The notes: generated by a model from the letters alone, not told the origin. A stretch of DNA of 64,000 nt from Falsirhodobacter sp051195255 (GCF_051195255.1 NZ_JBNJLK010000001.1:496001-560000); one strand, 5' to 3'. Counted from the first letter of the stretch, positions 37,995 to 46,148 are shown. A program made the numbers and translations.

Positions 37995-39206
37995 TCAGAA
38001 CGTGCGTGCCACGCGCAGTGCGACGCCAAGGCCACGGTCCGTGTCGGCGCGGTCCAGGTCGTAGGATTGGTAAAGGACATCGCCCGTCACGCTGAGGCCG
38101 TTCCACGTCTTCGTCGCGCCCACCCGCGCCACCGCACCATCCACGGCGGTGGAGGACAGGCGGTGGTCGTCCCGCCCCGTCACGTTGATGTCGTGCCAGC
38201 CCACCGACCAGTGCACCGCCACCTGCGGCAGGGCATGTTCGACCTGCAGCTGCACCATGTGGGAATCCGTGTCCAGCGGCAGGCCCATGACATCGCCGTG
38301 GTTCGTGTAGCCGCCCGGATAGGCGCCATTGTTGTAGGCGGTGCCCGATCCGCAATTGCCGTTGCCGGATTCGGAAATCTCGGTCGTGGCGCCTTCCAGG
38401 GTGACGGTGGTGGGAACGCCCAGCACCTGCCCCTTTCCTTCGATCCCGCCCAGATACATGAAGCAGGACGGCAGGCCGCCGGCCTCGTCCTCCCCGATCG
38501 CCTGGGCGTAAAGGCGGAGGGGCGCGACGCTGTCGGGCAAGGTGTAGGACAGCCCCAGACCGGCCAGCTGGTTCGCGTCGGACCCCGCCCCTTCGTTGGA
38601 GTTGCCCCCCAGCGCGTCCGAAAGCGAGGAGGAGCCGGCGCCATATTGCGCCACGCGCACCAGATCGATTTCCAGCCCCTCCACGGGCTGAAGCTGGAAT
38701 CGCATGCCCAGAAGGTTCACATCGTCCTCCCCGTCCACCTGGGTTCGGCCTAGGAAGATCTCGCCACTCCATGGCCCCAGCCAGGACAGCAGGGGCGTGT
38801 CGAAGCGCGAAAAGCCGTCCTTGCGCACATAAGCCGAGGCGAAGGGACGGGCGTTCGTTGACAGGATCAGGGAGGTGAAGCGCGACGGCGACCAGTTGCG
38901 ATCCACCGCGCCTACGCCAAAGGCGAAGTCACCGGCATGCACCTCGGCAAAGCTGTGGTCCAGCCGCAGGCCGTCGCCGTCATCCTCGGCCGACAGGGTC
39001 AGGCCAAGGGCGTAGCGGTCGGTCTTGCGCGCGAAGGCCACGCCACCGGCGGCGTGGTCCCCGAAGCCCAGCATCTGGCGCTGTCCCAGCACGGGATGGG
39101 TCGATCCCCCGGCGAACACCGTCCAGGTGTCCTGCGCGAACGCGGCCGGAGCCAAGGCGCAGAGCACGCCCGCAAGAGCCAGAGTCTGTTTCGCAATCAT
39201 CTTCAC
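37995..39206 (-). CDS. Wzi-like capsule assembly outer-membrane protein
   Basis: A 403-residue protein with a signal peptide (~1-24, LALAGVLCALAPAAFAQ) and an all-beta remainder ending in aromatic Phe (VARTF), as expected for an outer-membrane barrel. The central block (GVGAVDRNWSPSRFTSLILSTNARPF, WLGPWSGEIFLGR, MRFQLQPVEGLEIDLVRVAQYG) matches the pattern of the Wzi family. Wzi anchors or nucleates group 1 capsule on the outer face. It sits 57 bases after the PglF/CapD-like dehydratase gene on the same strand. The assignment is by motif pattern from memory. Confidence 0.72.
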   Translation of the reverse strand: MKMIAKQTLALAGVLCALAPAAFAQDTWTVFAGGSTHPVLGQRQMLGFGDHAAGGVAFARKTDRYALGLTLSAEDDGDGLRLDHSFAEVHAGDFAFGVGAVDRNWSPSRFTSLILSTNARPFASAYVRKDGFSRFDTPLLSWLGPWSGEIFLGRTQVDGEDDVNLLGMRFQLQPVEGLEIDLVRVAQYGAGSSSLSDALGGNSNEGAGSDANQLAGLGLSYTLPDSVAPLRLYAQAIGEDEAGGLPSCFMYLGGIEGKGQVLGVPTTVTLEGATTEISESGNGNCGSGTAYNNGAYPGGYTNHGDVMGLPLDTDSHMVQLQVEHALPQVAVHWSVGWHDINVTGRDDHRLSSTAVDGAVARVGATKTWNGLSVTGDVLYQSYDLDRADTDRGLGVALRVARTF

Positions 39207-39263
39207 CGTCCGTCTTCTTGTTGTTCACCATCGATAGGACATGCCCTTTCGGAGAGAAAGAGC

Positions 39264-41174
39264 TTACGCGGTGCTGGCCAGAATAACCGAGCCTTCCGGC
39301 TGGAAGCCTTCCACCCAGCGGGCCAGAAGGGGAAGAACCGCCGCCTCGTCCCCGGCGGCCAGAAGATTGCGCAGACTGCGCAGGGCCAGCGCGGTTTCCG
39401 CCTCGGACAGGCAGGTTTCGCGGGCGCGCAGGATCTTGGGATGAGGGGTAGCCAACAGCCCGTTGCCGAGCAGAAGCTCCTCATGCAGCTTTTCGCCGGG
39501 GCGCAGGCCGGTCACCACGATCTCGATGTCGCCGTCCGGGTTGCCGGCGTCGCGCAGGGTGCAGCCCGCCGCCTCGATCATCTGGCGGGCCAGTTCGCCG
39601 ATGCGGATCGGCTGGCCCATGTCCAGGACAAACACCTCGCCCCCACAATCCTGACCGGAAAACGCCCCCGCCAGCATCACCAGACGCGCAGCCTCGGCGA
39701 CGGTCATGAAGAAGCGCGTCACGTCCGGATGCGTCAGGGTCACGGGGCCGCCGCGGGCGATCTGGTCGCGGAACAGCGGGATCACCGACCCCGAGGAGCC
39801 GAGGACATTGCCGAAACGCACCATGGAGAACACGGTGCCGGAGGACCGTGCAGCCAGATCCTGCACCACCATCTCGGCCAGGCGCTTGGAGGCGCCCATC
39901 ACGCTGGTCGGACGCACCGCCTTGTCGGTGGAAATCAGGATGAACCGTTCCACCCCGGCGTTGCGGGACGCTTCGGCAAAGCTGCGGGTGCCCAGCACGT
40001 TGTTGGCCAGACCGGCCAAGGGGTTCGCCTCCACCAGCGGAACGTGCTTGTAGGCGGCGGCGTGAAACACCACCTCCACCCCGTAGCGGCGCATCACCAT
40101 CTGCGTCAGGCGCGTGTCGGTGACGGTGCCCAGAACCGGCACGATCTCCACCTTCAGGTCGCGGGCGATGTCCCGCAATTCCCGGTCGATGGCGTAAAGG
40201 GCGTATTCCGACACCTCGAACAGGACAAGGCGGCGGGGGCGCGCGGTCAGAAGCTGGCGGCACAGTTCCGACCCGATGGACCCGCCGGCCCCGGACACCA
40301 GAACCACACGGTCGGTGTAGGTCGCGGCCCCTTCCGGGCGTATGGGGTCGATGACCGGCCGGTTCAGGAACCGCCCCGGCGTCACCGGGGCCAGATGGTC
40401 GACCAGCGCCTCCTCCCCCACCAGCTGCGCAAAGGACGGCAAGGTCATGACCTTCAGGCCCTGATCCTCCAGCCGCCGGGCCAGTTGCACCTGACGCGCG
40501 GGGGAAGCCGAAGGCATCGCCAGCAGCACCCGGCTGACATCGTGCCGACGCGCCAAAGTTCCAATACGGTCCGGCGCCATGACGCGAAGGCCGGAGATCG
40601 ACAACGTTTGGAGGGCAGGATTGTCGTCCACAAAAGCCACGGGCACGATGGTCGGATGCGGACGCAAGGCTGCGGCCAATTGTACACCAGTGGTGCCCGC
40701 ACCATAGATCAGCACCCGGTTCGGCGGCCGTCCCTGCCGTAGCACCCGCCGCAACATCGACAGCATCGAAAGACGCGTGCCCACGGACATCAGAAACCAC
40801 AGAATTCCCAGCATGATCGACAGTGTGGGGGGCAATACGCCGCCTTTGAAGACCAGACATATCGCCGAACTGGCCGTCAGCAGAAACGCTGCAAAGGCCA
40901 GCGTCGTCATGCCTTGCGTTTCGATGGCCTTCAACTGGATGCGGTGAAGGCGCGTCATCATGGACACCAAGCCCGCAAGAATCGCCACGACCGGAAGAAA
41001 CGCCGGAAGCGCTTCACGCCATGCGGGGGGAACGTCGGCATCATGAATCAGCATGATAGCGGCCACCAAGGCCACAGGCGCCAAGACTGCATCGATGCAA
41101 AGCAGAACGGCCTGCTTTTGCGGGCGCGTCATCGCCGCGACAAGGCGAAAAGCGTATTCACGCGAGACGGACAT
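39264..41174 (-). CDS. PglF/CapD/FlaA1-like nucleotide-sugar 4,6-dehydratase
   Basis: A 636-residue protein with four N-terminal membrane segments (~20-145), a CoA-binding-like Rossmann domain (~150-270, RVLIYGAGTTGVQLA) and an extended SDR domain (~290-600). The SDR domain has NAD motif SGAGGSIGSELCRQL, HAAAYKHVPLVE, STDKAVRPTSVMGASKR and TGLRPGEKLHEELL. The MxxxK variant of the YxxxK motif marks membrane-type UDP-GlcNAc C6-dehydratases such as PglF and WbpM. These start synthesis of 6-deoxy amino sugars such as bacillosamine or FucNAc. Tandem CtrA-type boxes lie 45-70 bases upstream. Confidence 0.88.
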   Translation of the reverse strand: MSVSREYAFRLVAAMTRPQKQAVLLCIDAVLAPVALVAAIMLIHDADVPPAWREALPAFLPVVAILAGLVSMMTRLHRIQLKAIETQGMTTLAFAAFLLTASSAICLVFKGGVLPPTLSIMLGILWFLMSVGTRLSMLSMLRRVLRQGRPPNRVLIYGAGTTGVQLAAALRPHPTIVPVAFVDDNPALQTLSISGLRVMAPDRIGTLARRHDVSRVLLAMPSASPARQVQLARRLEDQGLKVMTLPSFAQLVGEEALVDHLAPVTPGRFLNRPVIDPIRPEGAATYTDRVVLVSGAGGSIGSELCRQLLTARPRRLVLFEVSEYALYAIDRELRDIARDLKVEIVPVLGTVTDTRLTQMVMRRYGVEVVFHAAAYKHVPLVEANPLAGLANNVLGTRSFAEASRNAGVERFILISTDKAVRPTSVMGASKRLAEMVVQDLAARSSGTVFSMVRFGNVLGSSGSVIPLFRDQIARGGPVTLTHPDVTRFFMTVAEAARLVMLAGAFSGQDCGGEVFVLDMGQPIRIGELARQMIEAAGCTLRDAGNPDGDIEIVVTGLRPGEKLHEELLLGNGLLATPHPKILRARETCLSEAETALALRSLRNLLAAGDEAAVLPLLARWVEGFQPEGSVILASTA

Positions 41175-41218
41175 TCGCGGCGATCTCCGGATTTGCCGCC
41201 ATGTTTATGTCATAGAAG

Positions 41219-41245
41219 TTAACGAAAAGTTAACATGAAGTTAAT
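41219..41245 (-). promoter_or_regulatory. Tandem CtrA-type binding boxes upstream of the dehydratase gene
   Basis: TTAA (41219-41222)-N7-TTAAC (41230-41234), and overlapping it TTAA (41230-41233)-N7-TTAAT (41241-41245). The first is an exact match to the CtrA full site TTAA-N7-TTAAC. AAGTTAA recurs at 41216, 41227 and 41238, an exact 11-base period. The gap 41175-41258 is markedly AT-rich compared with its surroundings. Confidence 0.6.
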
Positions 41246-41258
41246 TTATTATCGGGAG

Positions 41259-41873
41259 TCAGCCACGCCTCAAAACACGGCATGCGGTGGCGGCCATCAC
41301 CGCCATGTCCATCCGCAGCCCCGCATGGCGCTGATAGATCAGGTCCAGCCGGGCCTTACGGGGGATCGACCGGCGGCAATACACCGCGTCCGTTTCCTCG
41401 GGCGTGGCGCAGGCGGACAGGATCCGCTCCTCGAACCGGTGGATGTGGAGGGAGGCGAGGCCCGTGATGCCCGGCCGACTGCGCAGCACTTGCGCGTAAA
41501 GCTCCGGGAACCGTTCGACATACTGGCGCAGGGGTGGGCGGGGGCCCACAAAGCTCATGTCGCCGCGCAGCACGTTCCACAGCTGCGGAATCTCGTCCGC
41601 GCGGGTCTTGCGCAGCAAGCGTCCAAGGGGGGAGATGCGGTTCGCCTTGTCGCCGCCGGACACCCCCGCCTCGCCGGGACCGGCAGGGCGCATGGTGCGC
41701 AGCTTCCACAGCGCGAAGGGCTGGTGCGGCGCCTTCATCCGTTCCGCCACATAGAACAGCGGCCGCCCTTCCAGCGCCAGCAGCACAAGGCAAAGAAGCG
41801 CGAAGGGCACCGCCAGCAGCACCGCCAGCACAAGGGCCAGCACGATGTCGAATAGGCGCTTGCGCAGGGTCAT
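41259..41873 (-). CDS. Undecaprenyl-phosphate sugar-1-phosphate transferase (bacterial sugar transferase)
   Basis: A 204-residue PglC-type phosphoglycosyltransferase. It has one N-terminal reentrant/membrane helix (LFDIVLALVLAVLLAVPFALL), then the core motifs FALWKLRTMR, GRLLRKTRADEIPQLWNVLRGDMSFVGPRP and RPGITGLASL. These small enzymes load the first sugar phosphate onto undecaprenyl phosphate. ATG 41873 overlaps the epimerase stop (ATGA). The PglF-like dehydratase downstream is the usual supplier of the donor (UDP-bacillosamine or related), so the two probably start one glycan. Confidence 0.9.
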   Translation of the reverse strand: MTLRKRLFDIVLALVLAVLLAVPFALLCLVLLALEGRPLFYVAERMKAPHQPFALWKLRTMRPAGPGEAGVSGGDKANRISPLGRLLRKTRADEIPQLWNVLRGDMSFVGPRPPLRQYVERFPELYAQVLRSRPGITGLASLHIHRFEERILSACATPEETDAVYCRRSIPRKARLDLIYQRHAGLRMDMAVMAATACRVLRRG

Positions 41874-42586
41874 GCCCGCCACTCCGTCACCATGCGGGCC
41901 GGATCGGCGGGGGGCAGCGGACAAAGCGCCTGCAGGCGGCGCGTGTCCAGGCCGACGCGGGGTATGGCGCCTTCGCGTGTGGAGCCGAACCGCCAGGGCA
42001 AACGGGCGGCGTCCAGAAGCGCGCCCATGCTGACCGGGGGCGGTTCGGCGATGTTCAGGATGCGCGGCAGATCAGCGGCGGCGAAGAGATGCGCCAGCAC
42101 CCGTGCCAGCGTCGCGGGCCCGATATAGGACCGGACGGGACCCTCAACCCCCACCGGATCCAAGATAACCTCGCCCGTGGCACGGCCCAGAAGGGCATCG
42201 GCCCCCGCAACATTCCCAAGCCGCAGGATCACAGCAGGGCCCGGCAGGGCCTCCATCTGCGCCTTGGCCTGACCGTAGGCGTTCACGGGGGCCAGAACGG
42301 TATCCTCGGCGAAATCCTGATCCCCCGGCCCGTAAACGGCGGCCGAGGACATGAGGAACACACGTGCCCCCCGCCTTGCCCCTTCCGCAATGGCGGCGGC
42401 GGCTGTGGCCACGTTGTCGTCCAAGGGACCGGCGGGATCGGTGACGCCGGCAAGGTTCAGGATCGTGCCGCCGCGCCCTTCGGGCCAAGCCTGCCCCCGC
42501 GACAGCCAGACCGCGTCGGGCCAGCGGGGGCGCAGAAGGCGGGCCAGACGTCCGGTCGCGCCGGTGACGATCAGGTCACTCGGCAT
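41870..42586 (-). CDS. NAD-dependent epimerase/dehydratase family protein
   Basis: A 238-residue short extended SDR: N-terminal LIVTGATGRLARLLRP, then ILNLAGVTDP, FLMSSAAVYG, YGQAKAQME (YxxxK) and VILRLGNVAGADALLG. Substrate binding residues are not diagnostic. It probably reduces or epimerises the nucleotide or lipid-linked sugar of the neighbouring transferase, as in WbpV/WbpL or TunA-type pairs. The start MPSDLIV at 42586 lies inside the 3' end of the MarR gene (11-base overlap) and the stop overlaps the sugar transferase start. Confidence 0.82.
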   Translation of the reverse strand: MPSDLIVTGATGRLARLLRPRWPDAVWLSRGQAWPEGRGGTILNLAGVTDPAGPLDDNVATAAAAIAEGARRGARVFLMSSAAVYGPGDQDFAEDTVLAPVNAYGQAKAQMEALPGPAVILRLGNVAGADALLGRATGEVILDPVGVEGPVRSYIGPATLARVLAHLFAAADLPRILNIAEPPPVSMGALLDAARLPWRFGSTREGAIPRVGLDTRRLQALCPLPPADPARMVTEWRA

Positions 42587-43019
42587 GCTCGAACCGGGTG
42601 CGCATCTCGCGCAGGACGGGCAGGACGGCGCGGATCTTTTCAGGGCCAAGGGCGCGGACCACATCGCCCACGGCGGGCACGATCGCGCTCAGCGCCGCGT
42701 CGCGCGCCTGACGCCCCGCCGGAGAGATTGCGACGAACTTGCGCCGCGCGTCGTCCCAGTCGGGGCGGATGTGGATGTGGCCCGCCCATTCCAGCTTGGC
42801 CAGCGTGTTCGTCATGGCGCCGCGCGTGACGCGGAAGGACTTGGCCAGCTGGGCCGGGGTCCGCTCCTCCCCTATCCGCGCCAGATGGTTCAGCACACCG
42901 AAATGCGACAACTCCATCCCCTTCGGCAGCACCTTGGAGATGCGGGTGCGGGCAAGCTGATCGGCCATGAACAGCTCGCCGAACAGGGCGATGGCGATGT
43001 CGTCGATGCGGTCGGTCAC
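42576..43019 (-). CDS. MarR family winged-helix transcriptional regulator
   Basis: A 147-residue winged-helix protein beginning at GTG 43019 four bases after grxC: TDRIDDIAIALFGELFMADQLAR. The helix-turn-helix/wing region is FGVLNHLARIGEERTPAQLAKSFRVTRGAMTNTLAKLEWAGH shortened here to its key LAKSFRVTRGAMTNTL, with the wing DWDDARRKFVAIS. MarR dimers usually sense phenolic or oxidative signals. Its overlap with the epimerase gene suggests co-transcription with the sugar-transferase genes, but target genes are unknown. Confidence 0.88.
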   Translation of the reverse strand: MTDRIDDIAIALFGELFMADQLARTRISKVLPKGMELSHFGVLNHLARIGEERTPAQLAKSFRVTRGAMTNTLAKLEWAGHIHIRPDWDDARRKFVAISPAGRQARDAALSAIVPAVGDVVRALGPEKIRAVLPVLREMRTRFEHAE

Positions 43020-43023
43020 GGGC

Positions 43024-43275
43024 TCAGGCCAAAAGCGGGTCCAGGCCGCCCCGCGCGTCCAGGGCGTGCAGATCGTCGGAGCCGCCAATATGGACATCGC
43101 CCACGAAGATCTGCGGCACCGTGCGCCGCCCGGCGCGTTCGGTCATCTTCGCGCGCAGGTCGGGATCGCGGCTGACGTCGATCTCGGTGAACGTCACGCC
43201 CTTGCGCGCCAGCAGCGCCTTGGCCGCATGGCAATAGGGGCAGGTCGGCGTGGTGTAGATCTCTACGGATTTCAT
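43024..43275 (-). CDS. grxC: Glutaredoxin 3
   Basis: An 83-residue dithiol glutaredoxin with active site CPYC (residues 12-15), the cis-proline motif TVPQIF and GGSDDL for glutathione binding. It reduces disulfides with glutathione. Its length is that of bacterial GrxC. It is co-directional with comF (28-base gap) and with MarR (4-base gap). Confidence 0.95.
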   Translation of the reverse strand: MKSVEIYTTPTCPYCHAAKALLARKGVTFTEIDVSRDPDLRAKMTERAGRRTVPQIFVGDVHIGGSDDLHALDARGGLDPLLA

Positions 43276-43303
43276 GGGAACGCTCCTTCGCTTTCCCCTT
43301 TAT

Positions 43304-44008
43304 CTAGGGTCTTTTGTCCACCCGCGCCAGCACCACCACCGACACGTCGCTGGCACCCGCGTCAAGGCACGCCTCGGCCGCGGCGGCCAGGGTGGCGCCG
43401 GTGGTCATCACGTCGTCCACCAGAAGGATGTGGCGCCCTTCCACCTGCGCGGGGCGGCGGACGCGCAGGGCGCCGGTCATGTTCTCGAACCGGCCCTGCC
43501 GGTCGTGGCCGTCCTGCGTGCCGGTATGGCGCGTGCGCAAAAGAAGATCAGGCGCGTGGGCCAGCCCGGCCGACCGCGCCAGCGCGCGCGACAGCAGCGC
43601 CGACTGGTTGTAGCGACGCCGCAGTAGCCGCAGCCAGTGCAGCGGCACCGGGGCCACAATCATGCCCGCCGTCAGGATCGGCTCGGCCGCCCGGGCCATC
43701 CAGCGGCCCGCCGGACGCGCCAGATCCTGCCGGTCGCCATGCTTCAGCGCCAGGATCATGCGGCGGGCGTTCTCGCCATAGGTCAGGGCGGCGCGGCCCT
43801 TGCCCCATGGCGGCTGCAGGGTGCGGCAATCGTCGCAGACGCCCGCCTCCTCCCCCAGCGCGGGGGCGCCGCAGCGGTCGCAGACGGAGCCGGAGATGAA
43901 GGGCGTGTCGCGCCAGCAGGCACCGCACAGCCCGTCCGAGCCGATCACCTCGTTGCAGCACAGACAGGTCGGCGGATAGAACAACCGCACCGCCGCTTGC
44001 ATTCCCAT
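43304..44008 (-). CDS. ComF family phosphoribosyltransferase-like protein
   Basis: A 234-residue protein. The N-terminal double zinc ribbon has CLCC, CGAC, CDRCG and CDDC cysteines (~15-62). The phosphoribosyltransferase domain has the PRPP motif ILLVDDVMTTGATLAAAA (~192-210). The group includes competence protein ComFC and E. coli GntX. Its exact role is unknown, with DNA uptake or pentose use proposed. It is divergent from the methyltransferase-like gene with only 24 bases between starts. ATG 44002 is an alternative start. Confidence 0.9.
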   Translation of the reverse strand: MGMQAAVRLFYPPTCLCCNEVIGSDGLCGACWRDTPFISGSVCDRCGAPALGEEAGVCDDCRTLQPPWGKGRAALTYGENARRMILALKHGDRQDLARPAGRWMARAAEPILTAGMIVAPVPLHWLRLLRRRYNQSALLSRALARSAGLAHAPDLLLRTRHTGTQDGHDRQGRFENMTGALRVRRPAQVEGRHILLVDDVMTTGATLAAAAEACLDAGASDVSVVVLARVDKRP

Positions 44009-44032
44009 ATCCGCACCCTCACATCTTCACAC

Positions 44033-44815
44033 ATGACGCCGCAGCTGACCGACCGCCACGCCCTTGCCCTTCACCGCGCCCGCGCCACGCGGGACGCTCT
44101 GTTCCTGCACGAGGCGGTGGTGTCAGAGGCGCAGGAAAGACTGATCGAGGTTAACAGAACGTTTAATGACGCCGTCGTCGTGACGCCTTTCCCCGACCTT
44201 TGGCCCGGTTTCCGCACGATTCCCGACGCGGAGGTACTGGATCTGGGGCCGGACTCGCAGGACCTCGTGATCCACGCCCTGTGCCTGCACTGGGCCGACG
44301 ATCCGGTCGGCCAGATCGTGCAGGCCCGCCGTGCCCTGCGCCCCGACGGGCTGTTCCTGTGCGCGACCTTGGGCGGCCAGACCCTGCACGAGCTGCGGGC
44401 CGTTCTGGCGGAAGCGGAGGCCGCGGTCACCGGCGGCCTGTCCCCCCGCGTCTTGCCGATGGGAGAGATCCGGGATCTGGGCGGGCTGGTCCAGCGCGCG
44501 GGTCTGGCCCTGCCCGTGGCGGATTCCGACACCCTGACCGTGCGCTACCGCGACGCGCTGCATCTGATGGGGGATCTGCGGGCCATGGGCGAAACCTCAG
44601 CCCTCGCCGAACGCCCGCGGCATTTCACCCGCCGGACGGTGCTGATGGAAGCCGCCGCCCGCTATCAAGCCGCCTTTGCCGACGCCGAAGGCCGCATCCC
44701 TGCCACGTTCGAGATCGTGTGGCTGACTGGCTGGGCTCCGCATGAAAGCCAGCCCCAGCCCCTGCGACCCGGATCGGCCACCCACCGTCTGGCGGACATC
44801 CTTCCCAAGCATTGA
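44033..44815 (+). CDS. NDUFAF5/BioC-like methyltransferase-fold protein with degenerate SAM motif
   Basis: A 260-residue protein whose C-terminal two-thirds resembles NDUFAF5 (complex I assembly factor): LHWADDPVGQIVQARRALRPDGLF, GGQTLHELR, GGLSPRVLPMGEIRDLG, MGDLRAMGETS and TGWAPHESQPQPLRPGSA. The N-terminal part normally carrying the SAM loop (LDLGCGxG) is shortened. Only LDLGPDSQDLVIHAL is seen, which matches the later acidic segment, so no classic GxGxG exists. It may bind SAM differently or have lost catalysis. A link to complex I assembly is inference. hemH begins 49 bases downstream. Confidence 0.75.
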   Translation: MTPQLTDRHALALHRARATRDALFLHEAVVSEAQERLIEVNRTFNDAVVVTPFPDLWPGFRTIPDAEVLDLGPDSQDLVIHALCLHWADDPVGQIVQARRALRPDGLFLCATLGGQTLHELRAVLAEAEAAVTGGLSPRVLPMGEIRDLGGLVQRAGLALPVADSDTLTVRYRDALHLMGDLRAMGETSALAERPRHFTRRTVLMEAAARYQAAFADAEGRIPATFEIVWLTGWAPHESQPQPLRPGSATHRLADILPKH

Positions 44816-44839
44816 CGCCCCCGCTCAGGCGCGTATCTC
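44812..44839 (+). promoter_or_regulatory. Sigma-70-type promoter for hemH
   Basis: TTGACG (44812-44817, overlapping the stop codon of the upstream gene), 16-base spacer, TATCTC (44834-44839). It gives a leader of about 19 bases to the ATG at 44865. Confidence 0.45.
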
Positions 44840-44864
44840 CACCTCAGCCAGATTGGAGCCGCGC

Positions 44865-45878
44865 ATGTCCCCCCTACCCCCCGACCATCCCCCTGTCAAA
44901 CCCCGCCGCATTGGGGTTCTTCTTGCCAACCTCGGCACGCCTGACGGCTACGACTATTGGAACATGCGCCGCTATCTGTCGGAATTCCTGTCGGACCGCC
45001 GCGTGATCGACTATCCGCGCTGGAAGTGGCAGCCGCTTCTGCAGACTGTGATCCTGGCCAAGCGGCCCTTCACCTCGGGCGCGAACTACAAGTCGATCTG
45101 GAATCACGACAAGGGCGAAAGCCCCCTGATGACAATCACCAAGGCGCAGACCGCGGCGCTGGCAGCCGAACTGCCCGAAGTGATGGTCGATTTCTGCATG
45201 CGCTACGGCAACCCGTCCACCGAGTCGAAGGTCCGCGCGATGGTGGAGGCGGGCTGCGACAAGATCCTGTTCGTGCCGCTGTATCCGCAATACGCCGGCG
45301 CCACGACCGCGACGGCCAATGACGCCTTCTATGCCGCCGTGACCAAGATGTTCCGGGCGCCCGCCGTCCGCACCCTGCCCGAATATTTCGAGCATCCGGC
45401 CTACATCGCCTCGCTGGCCGAGTCGGTGCTGGAGGCGTGGGACAAGCTTGATTCGAAACCGGAGGTGCTGCTGGCTTCCTATCACGGAATGCCCAAGCGT
45501 TACCTGATGCAGGGCGATCCCTACCACTGCCAGTGCCAGAAGACGACGCGCCTGCTGCAAGAGGCGCTGGGCTGGGACAAGGGCATGATCCAGACCACAT
45601 TCCAGTCCGTCTTCGGGCCGGAGGAATGGCTGAAGCCCTACACGGTGGAGCATGTGGCCGAACTGGCCAAACAGGGCAAACGCCACATTGCCGTAGTGGC
45701 GCCCGCCTTCTCGGCCGACTGCATCGAGACGCTGGAGGAGATTCAGGGCGAGATCCAGGAAGCGTTCCTGCACGCGGGCGGTGAAACCTTCACCTACATC
45801 CCCTGCCTGAACGATCGGCCCAGCCACGTGTCGGCCTTGGGGCAGATCATCCGCGAACAGCTTCAAGGCTGGATGTAA
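44865..45878 (+). CDS. hemH: Ferrochelatase
   Basis: A 337-residue HemH: IGVLLANLGTPDGYDYWNMRRYLSEFLSDRRVID, MRYGNPS, FVPLYPQYAGATTAT, the catalytic His in ASYHGMPKRY, CQCQKTTRLL, TFQSVFGPEEWLKP and a C-terminal PAFSADCIETLEEI. It inserts ferrous iron into protoporphyrin IX, the last step of heme synthesis. GGAG lies seven bases before the ATG. It is convergent with the small membrane-protein gene and shares a terminator with it. Confidence 0.97.
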   Translation: MSPLPPDHPPVKPRRIGVLLANLGTPDGYDYWNMRRYLSEFLSDRRVIDYPRWKWQPLLQTVILAKRPFTSGANYKSIWNHDKGESPLMTITKAQTAALAAELPEVMVDFCMRYGNPSTESKVRAMVEAGCDKILFVPLYPQYAGATTATANDAFYAAVTKMFRAPAVRTLPEYFEHPAYIASLAESVLEAWDKLDSKPEVLLASYHGMPKRYLMQGDPYHCQCQKTTRLLQEALGWDKGMIQTTFQSVFGPEEWLKPYTVEHVAELAKQGKRHIAVVAPAFSADCIETLEEIQGEIQEAFLHAGGETFTYIPCLNDRPSHVSALGQIIREQLQGWM

Positions 45879-45904
45879 TCGAACCGGCCACGGGAGAAAA
45901 GGAA

Positions 45905-45933
45905 AAGGCGGTGGATCGCTCCACCGCCTTTCC
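45905..45933 (+). terminator. Shared terminator of hemH and the convergent small gene
   Basis: AAGGCGGTGG (45905-45914), loop ATCGCT, CCACCGCCTT (45921-45930) then TCCCT. A-rich left flank and T-rich right flank make it symmetrical, though the T tract is short. Confidence 0.75.
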
Positions 45934-45953
45934 CTATTTCGTTTCCTAAAGAA

Positions 45954-46148
45954 TTAGGAAGCAGCGGCAGCAGCCACAACCAGCAGCAGCAGCAGCGGAA
46001 CAACAACGCCAGCCGACGACGACGACGTGTTTTCTTCGACGACGGCCGGAGCCATCACCGGTTGCTCCATGACGGGCTCTGCCATGCCGCCAGCGAAAGC
46101 GGACGAAGCTGCGACCGAGAGAGCGGCGGCGAGTGCGATTTTCTTCAT
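45954..46148 (-). CDS. Small exported/membrane protein of 64 residues downstream of hemH
   Basis: MKKIALAAALSVAASSAFAG is a clear signal peptide. A short Met/Pro/Glu/Val segment follows (AEPVMEQPVMAPAVVEEN), then a serine run and a C-terminal membrane stretch (GVVVPLLLLLVVAAAAAS). GGAGG lies six bases before ATG 46148; the open frame further upstream has no such site. Function is unknown. I recall similar short proteins in Rhodobacteraceae beside ferrochelatase, sometimes labelled 'ferrochelatase' by transfer of the neighbour's name, but this one has no ferrochelatase sequence. Confidence 0.85.
   Translation of the reverse strand: MKKIALAAALSVAASSAFAGGMAEPVMEQPVMAPAVVEENTSSSSAGVVVPLLLLLVVAAAAAS

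Noticed and set aside
44150..44170. TTAAC...TTAAT pair as another CtrA site
   Set aside because: The two halves are eight, not seven, bases apart and lie inside a coding region.
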